Assembly (NCBI RefSeq): GCF_963676685.1
Contig: NC_092345.1
Span: 74,823,960-74,887,959 of the forward strand
Direction: 5' to 3'
DNA length: 64,000 bases
Source of the DNA: Mytilus edulis
Taxonomy: Eukaryota; Mollusca; Bivalvia; Mytilida; Mytilidae
The position numbers and the translations under genes are program-made. Positions 47,661 through 58,664 of this stretch are shown here, piece after piece. The stretch's first letter is position 1. Each line of letters opens with the position of its first letter. The notes beneath the pieces were generated by a model. It was given only the letters and a program-made list of their open reading frames with translations. It searched no databases and had not been told where the DNA came from.

Positions 47661-48169
47661 TATTTGCCATGAAACCGGATTTTACATGGTAAACGTTTTA
47701 GGTAACATGACGCTCGCCAATGTTTTTGATTGCCAAAAGATACCTTTTACTTCTAAGCAGAATAATGTGCCCTGTTAATAGACTGATACAGAAGTTATAT
47801 TAATCTGTTTGCAATTTTATATTGTTGTTGAAAAATTCTTCTGGATTGAAGCAGCATCAACCTGTAAAAGGAGACATTTAAAAAAATAAAACCGTTTACT
47901 TTACGAATGTCTTCCTTTTATTATGATACAACTCACCACAAAAAAAATGAAACAAAATAATAGAATATCAGAATTCATTAAAACCATTTTTCAAACTTGA
48001 TACAATATGCAATTCATCAAAATTTATTCTCAATTTTTATCATATTATGTGTAAATAAATTTCTAGCAAATAGAGAGACTATTATGTTTATTCTTTCTTG
48101 TTCAGGAATTCAGAGAAATAATAATCAACTAGTAGGCAGCCAAACATCGTACTTATTGCATGTATCAGA

Positions 48170-48400
48170 AGGGAATTACTGCTTTTAGTGATAATTTCCT
48201 AGGATTCCTTTCTCTTGTATTTGTCAAAACTTTTAGGAATTTTTGGTCCTCAATGCTCTTCTACTTCGTACTCTATTTGGCCTTTTAAACATTTTTGATT
48301 CAAGCGTCACTGATGAGTCTTTTGTAAACGAAACGCGCGTCTAGCGTAAATATAAAATTTTAATCCTAGTATCTATGATGAGTTTATTTGTATAACATTT
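48170..48400 (+). repeat. Diverged retrozyme-type repeat with weak hammerhead
   Basis: 'ggtcctcaatgctcttctac' leads to a motif at 48302-48349: CTGATGA and GAAA kept, palindrome ACGCGCGT kept. Stem II (GTC/AAC) has lost one pair and stem I is weakened (TAGCGT). Probably inactive or slow. Confidence 0.6.
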
Positions 48401-49048
48401 AAATATCATCATGATAGATTTTTTTCGCAGACTTTGTCAAAATGTTTCATGTGATTTACAAGTACATTGTATAATCAAAAATATCAAAAATGATATGATA
48501 TCGAGCTTGTTTTCAAGTAAACGGTTGTAAAACAATTACACATTCGATTTGGACTATACAGTGAACAAGATAATATGTGATTAGAAGGTAAACTAAAATA
48601 CATAATTTAAAAAAATATATATTTAAAGATTGCTATTATTAACAGAAAATTGAAAATAAAAAGGATGTCACTGTACGTTACTTCCTTATATAACAAAACT
48701 AGGAGAAACAAAATCCTTTAGATTCCTTTATAAATTAAACAATTTCTGAGTAAACGTCCCTTAATAAACCGAATAATAAAATGTGTTCGTTAAATATTAT
48801 AGTAATTATAAGATAAAATCACACAAACTTGGTTCATTTAAATGCTTATCCCTAATCCCCATTCCAAGTGTACTCCTACGTCGATTGCATTATTATCTTG
48901 ACTTATTGTGTTCTGCTATTTTACATATCGAAGAAGACTGAAGACTCCCATACTGCCTCAATTCAAAACACTAAATGTATTTTTTGTAACTATAATAAGA
49001 AACGATCAGTTCCATAAGATACCTGGATTGCTCTCATTTCATTACTAC
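48401..49048. other. No gene recognised; 3' flank of the eight-EF-hand gene
   Basis: AT-rich. The minus-strand gene's 3' UTR must lie here; a TTTATT (minus AATAAA) near 48380 is the only hexamer noted and is far from the stop. Confidence 0.35.
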
Positions 49049-50013
49049 TTAGTGAAGATTAACTGGTGGAAGAAGTAGGGACATCTGAAATACACAAAAC
49101 ACCCAAGTCTTAAAAAAAGTCATTGTTTGTGAAAAAACTAAGCAATAGGAAACAAAATAACAAGACGAATTATAATGTGGTAAACTCATTGTCGAAAATC
49201 TTTTTGAAAAATCTCTTTTATTTCTACGCTAAAATGAGACCAAACAAGTTCAATATATTTCTGAAAATAAAAGTAGCTAACTTTGCTGTTTCTATTTCAT
49301 TCGAGTAAGAAAATTGTTCGCAACAACAATGTATATATTTGAAGTCAATTGGGATGAATTCATTCAAATCTTCGTAGTTCTACAACTGTATTAACACGCA
49401 ATATATATAGTTTCAATACTTTAAACTGTTGTTGTAATAAAAACTATAACTTACCTTAACTGTTTCAATAATATCAAGGTGGCTGTCATCTACAAAGAAA
49501 GTACATTTTTTGGTAATTTTGATAATAAAGTTTCAAATATTTAGTATTTTAGTAAGTTTATGCTATCTATTAGGTACAAAATAAGCGAAAAACTAAAATA
49601 AAATTTAGAATGGAAATGGGGATAGTGTCAAAGCGACAACAACCCGACCATAGAGCAGACACAAACCGAAGGCCACCAATGGGTCTTCAATGTAGCGAGA
49701 AACACCTGCACCAGGAGGCGTCCTTCAGCTTGCCCCTAAACAAATATGCATACTAGTTTAGTGACAACGGACGTCATACTAAACTCCAAATTATACACAA
49801 GAATACCATGCCAGCTTTCAGTAACTGCGAGTACTCTTACTTCGGTGCTTCGTGTCTATTGTTTTATTATATTTGTTTTGTACCTTTATCCGACCGTTTA
49901 AGTTAGGCCAATTGTAACTGAGACTACCGAATGTTCTTATGCAGTGCGTAAACACCAATGTCCTAACAGTGGAGAATTCAGAGCTCACACACATGTTTAA
50001 CCCCCCCCCCCCC

Positions 50014-50044
<31 letters not shown>

Positions 50045-53000
50045 TCTGTATGTGTCTTTCCCAAGATAGGAGCCTGTAGTTTAGTGCTTCTCGTTGGTTG
50101 ATGTCGGTCATATTTGTTTTTCGTATACTATTATGTTATAAATATACAGTTATTTGTTTTCAATTGAATTATTTCACATTTTTCATGTCGTAGCCTTTTA
50201 TAGACAACTATATGGTATAGGCTTTTCTCATTGTTGAAGGCTGTACGGTTGTCTATAATTGCTTACATCCATTTCCTTTGAACCTTGGTGGGTAGTTGTC
50301 TCATAAGTGGGTTTTTGAATATTACGCAAAAATTAAGTGCTCTCGTCCCAACATTTCCATTTTACTGGCTCTGTCGATGTTGACCGATGAATAACTCATT
50401 ATATACTCACGGTTAGTGTCGTAAAAGTGAAACCATCAACCGGTGATTAACTCATTATATACTCACGGCTAGTGTCGTAAACGTTAAACCATTAACCGGT
50501 GAATAACTCATTATATACTCACGGTTAGTGTCGTAAACGTTAAACCAATGGCTCATGTCTGGACTGGATAAAAATCCATCGTGATTGTTGTCTAGTTTAT
50601 CGAATAGAATATCAGAGTCTTTTACAGTATCGGCAAACCCATTTGCCTTCCAAGCCGTCTCGATCTCAGATTTACTCACTTTACCATCATCTTAAATAAG
50701 TGAAATACAAATTAGGATTGAATATGATTGAGTCCCGTAGTTTAAAACTTAATACAAAAGAATAAGATTAAAATTATGCCCGATGGTACACCAGCCCTGT
50801 AGTCAGCACTTCGGTGTTGACATGAATATCAATTATATGTTATATTTAACATTGCCATTAAAGCGCGAGGTTTGGCATTCCACAAAACCAGGTTCAACCC
50901 ACCATTTTTTTCTTTAAAAATGTCCTGTACCAAGTCAGGAATATGGACATTGTTATATTATAGCTCGTTTCTGTGTGTGCTACATTTTAACGTTGTGTTT
51001 CCGTTATGTCGTTTGTTTTCTCTTATATTTGAATGTGAATTCACATTACTATAAGACGTGTCGCGGTACTTTTCTATCCCCAATTCATGTATTTGGTTTT
51101 GATGTTATATTTGTTATTCTCATCGGATTTTGTCTAATGCTTAGTCCGTTTCTGTGTGTGTTACATTTTAATGTTGTGTCGTTGTTCTCCTCTGATATTT
51201 AATGCGTTTTCCTCAGTTTGAGTTTGTTACCCCGATTTTGTTTTTTGTCCATCGATTTACGAGTTTTGAAAAGCGGTATACTCCTGTTGCCTTTATTTAT
51301 ATGGTCATTTTTATAGATTTACTGTTTACAAAAGTACTGATTATTCGAAATACTAAGGATATTCGGATCCCAGGCATTGATAACCTTAGCCGTATTTGCC
51401 ACATTTTTTTGGAATTTTTGGTTATTATACTCTTCCCCTTTGTACTTGTTTTTCTTTCTAATTATTTTGATCTGCGCGTCACCGATTAGTCTTAGGTAGA
51501 TGAAACGCGAGTCTTGCGTAATAAATTATAAGCCTGATACCTTGATAACTACTTATGATTAAAAGTTCATTCTTAGTAAGATGGATTACTTATATGATCT
51601 ATAAAAAATATGTCTTATGCATATTGTTTTCTTATCGCTGTGTGGGTATATGAAGCAATACATTAAATTAAAGCATAAAGTAGGTTAAAGAGTAATAAAA
51701 TAAACAATAAGTCGATTTCTACTAGGATTTTATTTTAAATGGAAACTTCATTGCACATATTTCAATTAATCGACATATTCATTAAGGAATACAACACAAC
51801 TTACGATCTGCATCGAATGATATGAAGAAGTTATTGTATTCTGTCTTATTGAGGAGGTTGTTTTTATTCAAGTCAGACCTCACAAATAACACTGTGAATG
51901 GTGTTTCTCTTATTATCTGGAAAATATTGCATCACAGGGCAATATGATAAAAATGCAATCAATTGTATAAGAAAAATTGTGCCTTGTACAAAGCTAAAAC
52001 TGTGTTGTCGATTGATTAACTTTCATCTGTGTAAGGTGGAGACCAACCTACATTAACAGACCATCAATATAACACTGAGTTCAACTTTGCTCGACAAAAT
52101 TCCTCCTTGTTTCTTATAAAAAATATATTTACAATCACAATCAAGTAAATCCTTTGATGAAACTTGTTGAAAGCATTTGCATTTCGACCTAATAACAAAA
52201 TGTTTATGTTAATTATACTGAAATAGACTTTCAATAGTCTTTCAATACCGTCATTATCAATATGATTGCTTGCTTGGACTTGTATTATGATATAATCAAG
52301 ATTACATATTCGTTACAAAAATGCGTCACTGTTAGCATATTCGTTACAAAAATGCGTCACTGTTTGTGATGTCCTCTGCTGTCTGTCGTTGATGGGAGAT
52401 GTTCGTTGTTGTTCTGTGGTTTGCATGTTGTGTGGACTTATGTAAAACTTGTATGTGTGTTTCTCTGTGATTAGTGTTCTTGTGTGTGTTTGTGCTGTAT
52501 TTCTATCACGTAGTGTTGTCATTTTAGCGATAGTTTTTAATAAAGTCATATAAACGGGATGTTTGGCTAGCCATAAAACCAGACTCAACCCACCATTTGA
52601 TTTCAAAATGTCTATACTAAGTCATGAATATTGCAGTTGTTATTAAATAGTTCCTGTGTATGTTGGCGTTCGTATTTGTTACACTTCAGTGTGCTGTTGT
52701 TCCTTTGTTTTCCACTTATAGTTGATGTGTTTCTTTCGGTTTTAGTTTGTAACCCGTATTCGTTTCTCTCAATCGATAAATGACTTTTAAACAACGGTAT
52801 TCTACTGTTGGCTTTATTTACTTACACCCATCCACTTTTCACCAAACTCTTTGGCAGTCACATTACCATTACCTATAAAATTCAAGATTATGATAGTGAA
52901 TCCATTTTAATATCTCCTTCAAATAAGCTTTTACAATATTATGTAGACAGACAAAGAAAAGTTATTCATATTTATGAATATCTGTAAATGTGTCCACATT

Positions 53001-56000
53001 ACATTTTCATATACTTTAAAATTTCATTTAAATTATGATTATGCCGACTTTGCTATTTTAGGACTACACGATGACTGGTATCGTATTTCGTACTTGATAA
53101 AGGAGCTATAGACTCTTAGTTTACCATCAAGATCAAAAACATGGTGCAGTGGTGCTAAATCTTTAGAGTTTATAATTCCATCGTCATTTAGATCTGCCAG
53201 ATAGAAATATGCTTCCGAATGCTCTTTTGACTGGTGTGTCAGTAACTGCCAGAAACTCACAAACTCCTGTTTTGTCACTGTGCCATCGTCTGCAAGAGAG
53301 AGAGAGGAGATCAATAAGAGGTAATCAAAAATAGTCTGTCGAATCAAATATGCAACATCATGGCCAAACAAAAAAACTATCCATTCTACATTTTACCTTA
53401 AAATTGGTTATTTTTTTTAATTACTTATCATTTCTTACTTCATTCTAAATGATTTTGTTTGAACCTGACAATATTATCAAATTGGAACCCTTCCAATGAT
53501 ACAATGACATTTCTTAAGCACCTTTTATGCAACAGTAGTTTACCAAAGTCCGAATGTCATAAATCGATCAAAAATACAAATCAAGGTATCAGACAAGAAT
53601 GGACTCGCATAGCAAACTCGGCTGCATCGACAGGGTAATCAGACTTGCGTTTTTAAATGCACAGGTGAAGGGTGATCGACACTAAACGATGAAAATTTGA
53701 CAAGTGTCGTCTAAACTTGTAATGAAAATGATGAAATAAGTAAAACGAACTCGGAGGAAAATTAAAAACGCAAAACCCTTTTTGATTTGCAAAATCAAAC
53801 GCTCAAACACATAAAACGACTGCATAACAGCTGTAATATTTCTGACTTGGTACAGGCATTTCTGATGTAGAAAATGGTAGATTAAACCTAGTTTTATAGC
53901 TATCTAAACTTCTCACATGTACGACAGTCGCATACAATTCCATTATACTGACATCAAAAGAGGGACGAAAGATACCAGAGGGAAAGTCAAACTCATAGAT
54001 TGAAAATAAACTGACAACGCCATGGCTAAAAATAAAAAGGCAAACAAACAGTACAAAAAAGTACAGAAGACAAAACATAGAAAACTAAAGACTAAGCAAC
54101 ACGAACCCCACTAAAACAGGGGATGATATCAGTGCTCCGAAAGGGTAAGCAGATCCTGCTCCACATGTAACACCCGTCGTGTTGCTTATGTTATTACAAA
54201 TCCGTTAAAAATCTAATTTGGTAGGTCAAAATCGTGAAAAGGGAAGGATATTGTAGTAACGACACAAGAAACATATCCGATATCCTCTGTGAAACTGTTA
54301 TCCCATAACGGTCAACCAACTCGTGATGGCGTTCGTAAAATTTAAGAAGGGATGCTTTCAACTTCACCATTTTAGAATTCTTGCTTTAATAGCTTCCTTG
54401 TGAGCAGCAATCATCTATCAAGGAAACCATGATGGGAAATACAAGCCCGGGAATATCGTATCAATCAATGTTTTAACAAAACAAACAGTCATGATAGATA
54501 TTATTTCAAAATGGAGTGCAGCAGTCCACATTGTTTTATAATCTTGCTCACTATAAATACAAACAAATATGTCAACTACGAAAAACAAACAGGCAAAAAC
54601 ACTCGCAAATAGAGATTGGTGTACGATCTTAACAAAAGTACTGTAGGTAGGCTGTTTGTAGAATATGCATCTATTCACAACTTTTCTGGGGCAAACCTCC
54701 TTTTACATGTGCATTATTTAAAAAAAAAACTTACGGTTGACATCAAATCCTTGGTAAACACCATCTAATTCTGGTATGGTGATAATACCGTTGGCATCTC
54801 TGTCTGCTTTTAAGTACAGTACATTGATTACGCCGTATAAATCTAAGACGCTAAAAACAAATTTAAAAAAAAATGTTGAAAAGTAATGATTGAAAAAGTA
54901 TATTATATATTTTGAAAAGATACCGTTCTCTTTTTATGAACGTTAAGTTCTCGTGGTTCAATCAAACGTTTCACTGAACGTATTTATACTGATTTGCAAA
55001 TGCCTATAGTGTTGACAATTTTAGTCAAGCAAAAACATACATATTACTAGTATTCGAATATAAGAAGAAATTAGAAACAGTCTCCGCCATTTTCAGTTGC
55101 CCCTTGCTAGTTAGCCTATCCCTGAAGAGTTTAATGAACATTTAAATTCAGTAATAATGTACTCAACTCCAGTTTTTCAATGCTACTGATGTTTTGTATA
55201 TTTTTGTTAATTCATTATTTTAAAATTGAGAATGGAAATGGGGAATGCGCCAAAGAGACAACAACCCGACCATAGAAAAAAACAACAGCAGAAGGTCACC
55301 AACAGGTCTTCAATGTAGCGAGAAATTCCCGCACCCGGAGGCGTCCTTCAACTGGCCCCTAAACAAATATATTGATCGAGTATACTACTATTTTGAAGTC
55401 GTACTTTCAAATAATACATTTTTAGGGGGTGTTTGTCATCCTTTTCTGCCGTTTTTTATTTTATATTCTTTGACACAGATGATCCACAAGAGTCAATTTT
55501 AGATGATCAATATCACTTCTAATTATTCCTGTATTTCTGCTTGATTGTCGTTAAATCGGAAAGGCATGTTTTAGGTTATTCATCCTCTCTTCTGTTCTGA
55601 TACACCTCAACTTATTATTTGTATATGACATGTATAGTATTAATTTAAAGCATGTTTACATAGACTTTCCTCTAAATGTAACAAAATCGTCTATCATCTT
55701 CTATTGTCTTCCCATGCCTGTGAGAAATTTGACAATTTCACAGCGTAAGTGCGTAACAAAAATCCGGGGTGATTGAACAAGTAAAAGAAAGTGGAAGGAA
55801 GGTAGTAGATCATGATACAAAAATATACACCAAAACATTAAACTATTAAATGGTAGCTGTCGATTAAGTAATAAATGTGAAAAACGTGTACAGGGGTTAA
55901 TGCATATTCATGGATCGGTGCAATAGTTTCCATGTCATTATAATTACTTACCTAGAGGCGCATGTAATTGCAAAGAAACCCACCAACAATAGAGATTTCT

Positions 56001-57031
56001 GGGGAAAAAAAAAGATTTATTATCAGTACTTAAAATCAGATAAAAGACAGAAGAGATGAAGATCCGCAAATTCAAACGTCGAATCATAGAACTTAGAACA
56101 CGAGCTTTTTTCTAAATAGTGTTTAACAGGTTAGGCCAATTTCTATCTCGAATTTTGTTTTAAGAAACAATTGTTTCTGTAAGAGGAACAATATTACGGA
56201 TTGCAAATTTGAAGTGATGAACAATCAAAAAGGTGTATTTATTCACGTAGCGAATACTACTTTTTATGACGTGAATTTTACGTGTCTTATAACTTTTGCT
56301 AGGTTGCTAACATTACTGTTTGACTGATGGTCTTTGAGGTTGTATCTACCCGGAAGACAGTGCTTTGGTTTTGGTATGATTCGAATAACACATTTTGATA
56401 CTACGTATGTCATGTCCTTCCGGTTAAGCTCAGTTTCTATTGATTTTCTAAACATTTGATTAAGAAGGAGTCTGATGAAGATTATTTTTCCTTAAAAGGG
56501 TATAATTTCCTTTTGCAGTATAATTTTAAATAACACTTTAACAATTAATCAAATGTTAAACCCATGTTAAAGTTCACAAATTCTGGTTCCGGTGTATTTG
56601 GCCTTTAAAAACCGATATAGCAGTGTTTTGTCAGAAAGTTTTATTATACCTTTTTTATCTTATTTTTTTGTGGAATATATGATGGAATTTTTTAAAAAGT
56701 GAACTGAAAGAAAAACTACTTTAATCATTTTGTTTTTTTAGTAAAAACCACAGATTCATTGGAACTTTTAAGGTAAATTTATAAATGTTACGTTTTTTGT
56801 GGTTTTGTTCAATGCAGTTTATAACCACGACAGATATCAGTGCGATCTACAACACATCTTCCGTTATTCCAAACGAAGTTTCATTGAATTTTAAAGTTTA
56901 AAGAAAAACTATATATTGCATTATGTAAATAGATAATCTGCATCAAGTGTCTGGAAAAGTGCAGTACAGATTTATTTTTAAAGTCAAGTAATATTCTGAC
57001 CTGCGTTATAGATCTTATAAAATCTTACCAT
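49049..57031 (-). CDS. Secreted eight-EF-hand calcium-binding protein
   Basis: Nine coding exons (minus): 57031-57029 (ATG then GTAAGA), 55998-55952, 54850-54735, 53289-53125, 52872-52826, 51916-51805, 50690-50523, 49489-49455, 49084-49049. All have GT/AG borders and compatible phases; the total is 729 nt, 242 aa. Signal peptide: M + KSLLLVGFFAITCAS. EF loops at residues 33-44, 53-64, 88-99, 108-119, 141-152, 161-172, 197-208 and 217-228, e.g. DRDANGIITIPE, DVNHDGTVTKQE, DLNDDGIINSKD, DADHDGKVSKSE, DTNHDSHLDIIE. All eight keep Asp at 1, Asp/Asn at 3 and 5 and Glu/Asp at 12. The protein looks like two four-EF-hand halves and should bind calcium extracellularly or in the secretory route. It is convergent with the four-EF-hand pair. 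The last exon (MSLLLPPVNLH) is the least certain; an alternative acceptor at 49379 exists. Confidence 0.85.
49600..49760 (+). repeat. Dispersed repeat, 'agcgacaacaacccgacc' family
   Basis: 'tggaaatggggatagtgtca', 'gcgacaacaacccgaccata', 'gggtcttcaatgtagcgaga', 'gcgtccttcagcttgcccct'. Intronic; copy at 55225-55385. Confidence 0.8.
50001..50046. repeat. C14 run followed by (AC)n microsatellite
   Basis: Fourteen C then about 12 AC units with one interruption. Confidence 0.9.
50200..50320 (+). repeat. Dispersed mussel repeat (3' module)
   Basis: 'tgttgaaggctgtacggttg', 'tctataattgcttacatcc' and 'gtagttgtctcataag', related to 14850-15150 and 59780-60010. Confidence 0.6.
50393..50560 (-). repeat. 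56-bp tandem repeat copying a splice donor
   Basis: Three units beginning at 50393, 50449 and 50505. Each carries the donor (plus-strand ACTCAC at 50405, 50461 and 50517), the exon's last bases 'gacactaacc' (or a close variant) and downstream intron. Unit 3 is the true exon end (50523). Units 1 and 2 differ from it by only a few bases. Confidence 0.85.
50750..51545 (+). repeat. Mosaic of repeats with a broken hammerhead
   Basis: In order: retrozyme-body fragment ('ccagccctgtagtcagcac', about 50790), P-type fragment ('ccacaaaaccaggttcaacc', about 50880), a segment with 'ctgtgtgtgctacattttaa' and its diverged copy about 180 bp on, the R-type end 'ggtatactcctgttgccttt', and a retrozyme body with a hammerhead relic at 51471-51520. 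There the core is CCGATTA, stem II ends GAT and the palindrome is broken (ACGCGAGT). Intronic. Confidence 0.65.
52271..52370. repeat. Short direct repeat, 31 bp
   Basis: 'cgttacaaaaatgcgtcact' occurs at about 52311 and 52342 in tandem. Confidence 0.7.
52380..52815 (+). repeat. Repeat R, intronic copy
   Basis: 'gggagatgttcgttgttg', 'atcacgtagtgttgtcattt' and 'ataaacgggatgtttggct', diverged from 35394-35830. It ends right before the exon at 52826-52872. Confidence 0.7.
53735..54200 (-). repeat. Repeats Q and P on the minus strand, intronic
   Basis: Minus-strand order is Q (54200-53940, 'gagcaggatctgcttaccct') then P (53935-53735, 'ctaccattttctacatcaga'). In the plus-strand intron copies at 30.4 kb the order is P then Q. 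Confidence 0.7.
54285..54475 (-). pseudogene. RT-type retroelement relic, intronic
   Basis: 'ggtcaaccaactcgtgatgg', 'tttcaacttcaccattttag' and 'gcttccttgtgagcagcaat' match 58718-58820. Several stops and frameshifts; it follows repeat Q as at 58.6 kb. Confidence 0.65.
55225..55385 (+). repeat. Dispersed repeat, 'agagacaacaacccgacc' family
   Basis: 'gaatggaaatggggaatgcg', 'agagacaacaacccgaccat', 'ggtcttcaatgtagcgagaa', 'cggaggcgtccttcaactgg'. Intron between the signal-peptide exon and EF exon 1. Confidence 0.82.
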
Positions 57032-57075
57032 ATTGCTGCGTTTAGATATTCAGGAAAATGATTGTAAGATAACCT

Positions 57076-57084
57076 CATATAAAG
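57076..57084 (-). promoter_or_regulatory. Possible TATA box of the eight-EF-hand gene
   Basis: Minus strand CTTTATATG about 50 nt upstream of the ATG at 57031. It would give a very short 5' UTR. Seen by position only. Confidence 0.3.
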
Positions 57085-57407
57085 ACAAAGGTCATAGTCA
57101 ACAGTACCTTATCTTTCTTTATTCAAATGATAATCTTTGTATTTACGTCGACGAAATTAACATATGTTACATAATGTGTTACTACGTTTGGACACATTTA
57201 ATCTCAATCTATGTCTTTAGTACTTCGGCACTGACATGAAAATATGGATACTGTGATAATAAAGTTTGCTGATAGAAAAGTGTTAATATCATTCGAAACT
57301 AATGAATATATTTCCCTCTTGCAAAAATTTGATTCCTTGCCCGATTTTGGCTATAATAATTTGTTTATTTTTGTTAAATATTGAAAACAACACGTTATTA
57401 ATTTCTT

Positions 57408-57450
57408 GCGTCCGAAGCGCTTTTCTGGATTTACCTTCATCAGGAACGCT
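57408..57450 (-). ncRNA. Hammerhead-like motif, array 2, copy 1
   Basis: Minus strand: GCGTTC-CTGATGA-AGGTAAATCCA-GAAA-AGCGCT-TC then GGACGC. Stem I has six pairs (one G-U) and stem III is the palindrome AAGCGCTT. Stem II is weak: only GG/CC pairs, with A-A where G-C is usual. Predicted cut between 57414 and 57413. Confidence 0.6.
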
Positions 57451-57756
57451 CAAAGCCAAACATTTGAAATCCGAAGATGTATAAGTACCGAAACCGTTGA
57501 AGAGCTGTATGTCAAAAAATACCTAAAATAATAGCCAAATTCATCTAAAGCCAACTTTGCCTGAGGGAGTTGAAACCTTAGTTTCTTAATAATTTATAAA
57601 TTTATAAACGGACAATTTTAGTAAAGTTTGTTAAATCATGTCAGTACCGAAATACTGACTACCGAGCTGATGATACCCTCGGGGACTGATAGTCCACCAG
57701 CAGAGGTATCGACCCAGTGATGTAAAATATTGAAAACAACACGTTATTAATTTCTT

Positions 57757-57799
57757 GCGTCCGAAGCGCTTTTCTGGGTTTACCTTCATCAGGAACGCT
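57757..57799 (-). ncRNA. Hammerhead-like motif, array 2, copy 2
   Basis: Same motif 349 nt further; predicted cut between 57763 and 57762. One base differs in the stem II region ('ctggattt' to 'ctgggttt' on the plus strand). Confidence 0.6.
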
Positions 57800-58052
57800 C
57801 AAAGCCAAACATTTGAAATCCGAAGATGTATAAGTACCGAAACCGTTGAAGAGCTGTATGTCAAAAAATACCTAAAATAATAGCCAAATTCATCTAAAGC
57901 CAACTTTGCCTGAGGGAGTTGAAACCTTAGTTTCTTAATAATTTATAAATTTATAAACGGACAATTTTAGTAAAGTTTGTTAAATCATGTCAGTACCGAA
58001 TATGCTATTATTTCTTTAATACGTTTTGCTTTTTTCAAATATTTTTTGGCTC

Positions 58053-58097
58053 GAGCACCACGGAAAAGACATTTATAGTCGGATACGTATCTGTTGC
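58053..58097 (+). pseudogene. Broken hammerhead motif
   Basis: The core reads CGGAAAA instead of CUGANGA and GGAT instead of GAAA, but stem II (GACATTTATAGTC) and the stem III palindrome ATACGTAT remain. Confidence 0.55.
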
Positions 58098-58364
58098 AGT
58101 AAAATTGGTATCGTTTATATTATCATTTATAGTTGTCTTGTTCAAATAAACTTTGGTTGGGATATATTCTGATATACATTTCCTTTTTTTTCTAATGCAT
58201 GGCTGCCTATAATATGTGAAGAACTGGCTTTTAAGTATATTTTTTACCATGTAAATATAGAAATATTTGTTTTTGTTGCAATATTTATACTTCCTCATTT
58301 ATTTTTAAAATCAATCACTTTGTTTTTTGGTACATATTATATATACCAAATCGGACTTTGTTTA

Positions 58365-58620
58365 AAAGAGGGACGAAAGATACCAAAGGGACAGTCAAAC
58401 TCATAAATCTAAAACAAACTGACAACGCCATGGCTAAAAATGAAAAAGACAAACAGAAAAACTATAGTATACATGACACAACATAGAAAACTAAAGAATA
58501 AACAACACGAACCCCACCAAAAACTAGGGGTGATCTCAGGTGCTCCGGAAGGGTAAGCAGATCCTGCTCCACATGTGGCACCCGTCGTGTTGTTTATGTG
58601 ATTACAAATCCGGTAAATAG
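58365..58620 (-). repeat. Repeat Q, minus strand
   Basis: 'agagggacgaaagatacca', 'caaactgacaacgccatggc', 'ggaagggtaagcagatcctg', 'acatgtggcacccgtcgtgt'. Confidence 0.8.
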
Positions 58621-58664
58621 TCTAATTCGGTAGGTCACATTCATGAAAGGGAAGGGGATTGTAG

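Larger units (their letters stand above)
36321..48169 (+). repeat. Segmental duplication, unit 2 (11.8 kb)
   Basis: Begins 'ggtgaacgcaccaaacctgt' immediately after unit 1 and ends at CAGA 48166-48169, after which the sequence is unrelated. It is 3.2 kb longer than unit 1, mainly from the 2.8-kb insert at 42208-44992 and the ribozyme array at 46127-46835, partly offset by the missing 160-bp MITE and the exon-3 deletion. Confidence 0.92.
57376..58000 (-). mobile_element. Second retrozyme-like array, minus strand, 349-nt period
   Basis: Two 276-bp blocks (57376-57651, 57725-58000), differing at about one base, flank a 73-bp segment that is the reverse of the 46.1-kb body ('cactgggtcgatacctctgc', 'gtccccgagggtatcatcag' on the minus strand). 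Each block carries a hammerhead-like motif. Confidence 0.75.

Noticed and set aside
49321..49379. Alternative last exon of the eight-EF-hand gene (acceptor at 49379, NYEDLNEF...)
   Set aside because: Open for about 50 codons but the product is Cys/aromatic-rich and unlike an EF-hand tail; the exon at 49084-49049 ends cleanly. Not fully excluded.
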